NCBI GenBank assembly: GCA_947503585.1
Contig: CANNEJ010000111.1
Location: forward strand, 1-6,003
Length of the DNA stretch: 6,003 nt
Reading direction: 5' to 3'
Source of the DNA: Anaerolineales bacterium
GTDB lineage: Bacteria > Chloroflexota > Anaerolineae > Anaerolineales > UBA11657
Shown here: positions 5,090-6,003 of the stretch, piece by piece
How the letters are laid out: every line of letters begins with the position of its first letter
Numbering within the stretch: the stretch's first letter is position 1
Position numbers and translations under genes: made by a program
Notes under the pieces: model-generated
The model's input: the letters and a program-made list of their open reading frames with translations, nothing else
Told to the model about the DNA's origin: nothing
Database searches by the model: none

Positions 5090-6003
5090 CTACAACATGA
5101 AATTGCGCGGCGGGTTGTCCATCCACAGGATGGGGCGCTGCATGCTGAAGCCGCTAATGTCACTGGGCGTGCTGCCATCAATTGCCAGCTCGCTCAGCAC
5201 CTGGCCCAGCACGGAAGCAAACTTGAACGCGTGGCCGGCCCCGACCGCAATTGCGCAGCGCTCGTGGCCGGGCACGAAGTCCACAATAAAGTCGCGGTCG
5301 GGCGGCATGCAGTACAGGCAGGACTTGGAGTAAAGCAACGGGCCGCTTGCGCCGGGCAGGTAGCGTTTGGTGAAGGCCCGCACGCGCTCGTACGCAGCCT
5401 CGTCGCGGTCAAAAGTGCGCGTCTCCGCGGTTACTTCGGCACCGCCGCAATCCTGCGCCACTTTTACGCCCGCTGCGCCGAACACCGGGAAGCCGTAGTA
5501 GCTGGGCTCATCCATCCAAATCCAAACCGGGAAGCGCTCCGGCGCAAACTCGGCTGCGTCCGGCACCGCAAAGTAGTTCACTTGCTCCTGCGTTACGGTG
5601 AGCGGCAGCTTGATGCCCAGGTGCGCCAGGGTGTGGTTGGTCCAGGCGCCGTTGGCAACCACAAGTTTTTCGCAGCGGTAAGTTTCGCCGCCGGCTTGCA
5701 CTTCGTAACCGGCTGCCAGCGGCCGCACGGACTGGACGGGGGCGCTGTCGCGCAGGGTGGCGCCATGCACGCGCGCCATGCGCTGGTGCGCAGCCGTAGC
5801 CCGCTCGGCGGCAGCAATGCCGCCATCGGGCTGGTAGAGCGCCATCACGTCGTCCGCAATGCGCCACTGCGGGTAACGCCGGCGCACTTCTTGCGCATCC
5901 AGCAACTCAAACGGCACACGCGCCGCGGCAAGGCTGTTGGTGTAATCCATGATGGGAATGGCGCTGTTGGCGGGCGCCAGATCCAGCCCGCCGGTTTTGA
6001 TGA
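5090..6003 (-). CDS. FAD-dependent amine oxidase, monomeric sarcosine oxidase / N-methyltryptophan oxidase family (partial, 5' end outside window)
   Basis: C-terminal 303 residues of a DAO-family flavoenzyme that would oxidise an N-methyl or other secondary amino acid, reducing O2 to H2O2 in the cytoplasm. The frame is open to the window edge, starting IKTGGLDLAP, so the roughly 85-90 residue N-terminus with the FAD-binding GxGxxG motif lies outside. An in-frame ATG at 5950 is internal to the family domain and not the true start. Counting from that Met, YYGFP (151-155) gives Tyr152, GVKV (161-164) gives Lys163, SKSCLYC (208-214) gives Cys211, and GHAFKFAS (239-246) gives Lys243. From memory of the Bacillus enzyme these match Tyr254, the oxygen-activating Lys265, the covalent-flavin Cys315 and the carboxylate-binding Lys348. 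Asp167 stands where that enzyme has His269, so the substrate may not be sarcosine. The C-terminus is complete (TAG at 5090-5092). The gene lies 51 bp before the transporter binding-protein gene on the same strand, suggesting co-transcription. Confidence 0.9.
   Translation of the reverse strand, partial: IKTGGLDLAPANSAIPIMDYTNSLAAARVPFELLDAQEVRRRYPQWRIADDVMALYQPDGGIAAAERATAAHQRMARVHGATLRDSAPVQSVRPLAAGYEVQAGGETYRCEKLVVANGAWTNHTLAHLGIKLPLTVTQEQVNYFAVPDAAEFAPERFPVWIWMDEPSYYGFPVFGAAGVKVAQDCGGAEVTAETRTFDRDEAAYERVRAFTKRYLPGASGPLLYSKSCLYCMPPDRDFIVDFVPGHERCAIAVGAGHAFKFASVLGQVLSELAIDGSTPSDISGFSMQRPILWMDNPPRNFML

Noticed and set aside
5090..5950. Oxidase as a complete 286-residue protein starting at ATG 5950
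   Set aside because: The frame stays open upstream to the window edge and encodes the conserved TGGLDLAP family segment, so the Met is internal and the gene is cut by the window.

Overview
The window is one tightly packed, minus-strand gene block from a GC-rich bacterium. Reading in the direction of transcription (high to low coordinates), it contains the 3' part of a flavin-dependent amine oxidase of the monomeric sarcosine oxidase / N-methyltryptophan oxidase family (5090-6003). After it comes a nearly complete Dpp/Opp-type peptide ABC importer: a lipoprotein substrate-binding protein (3386-5038), a DppB-type permease (2307-3341), a DppC permease fused in frame to a DppD ATPase (379-2310), and the first 127 codons of the second ATPase, DppF (1-382). 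Both ends of the window cut a gene, the oxidase at its 5' end and dppF at its 3' end.

The genes are almost certainly one operon. The dppB/dppCD and dppCD/dppF junctions are both 4-base ATGA overlaps. The gap between oxidase and binding protein is 51 bp and that between binding protein and dppB is 44 bp. The latter gap holds a perfect 10-bp hairpin with a 5-base loop directly after the binding-protein stop codon and no T-run behind it. This layout fits a 3'-end-stabilising or partially attenuating element that would leave binding protein in excess over membrane components.

Functionally, the binding protein would capture a peptide-like or other small ligand outside the membrane. DppB and DppC would form the channel, and the DppD and DppF ATPase domains would power uptake. 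The co-directional oxidase suggests, by inference only, that the imported compound yields a secondary or N-methylated amine that the flavoenzyme oxidises. Its visible catalytic residues are mostly conserved, but one active-site histidine position appears to be Asp.

Taxonomy is uncertain. The lipoprotein binding protein, the fused permease-ATPase and the cysteine-bearing insertion in DppB remind me of Chloroflexota, with Actinomycetota as an alternative; no marker gene in the window decides it. I see no RNA genes, mobile elements, CRISPR arrays or stretches over 300 bases without a gene. Nothing here amounts to a clearly new system; the most notable points are the dppC-dppD fusion, the intercistronic hairpin and the oxidase-transporter pairing.
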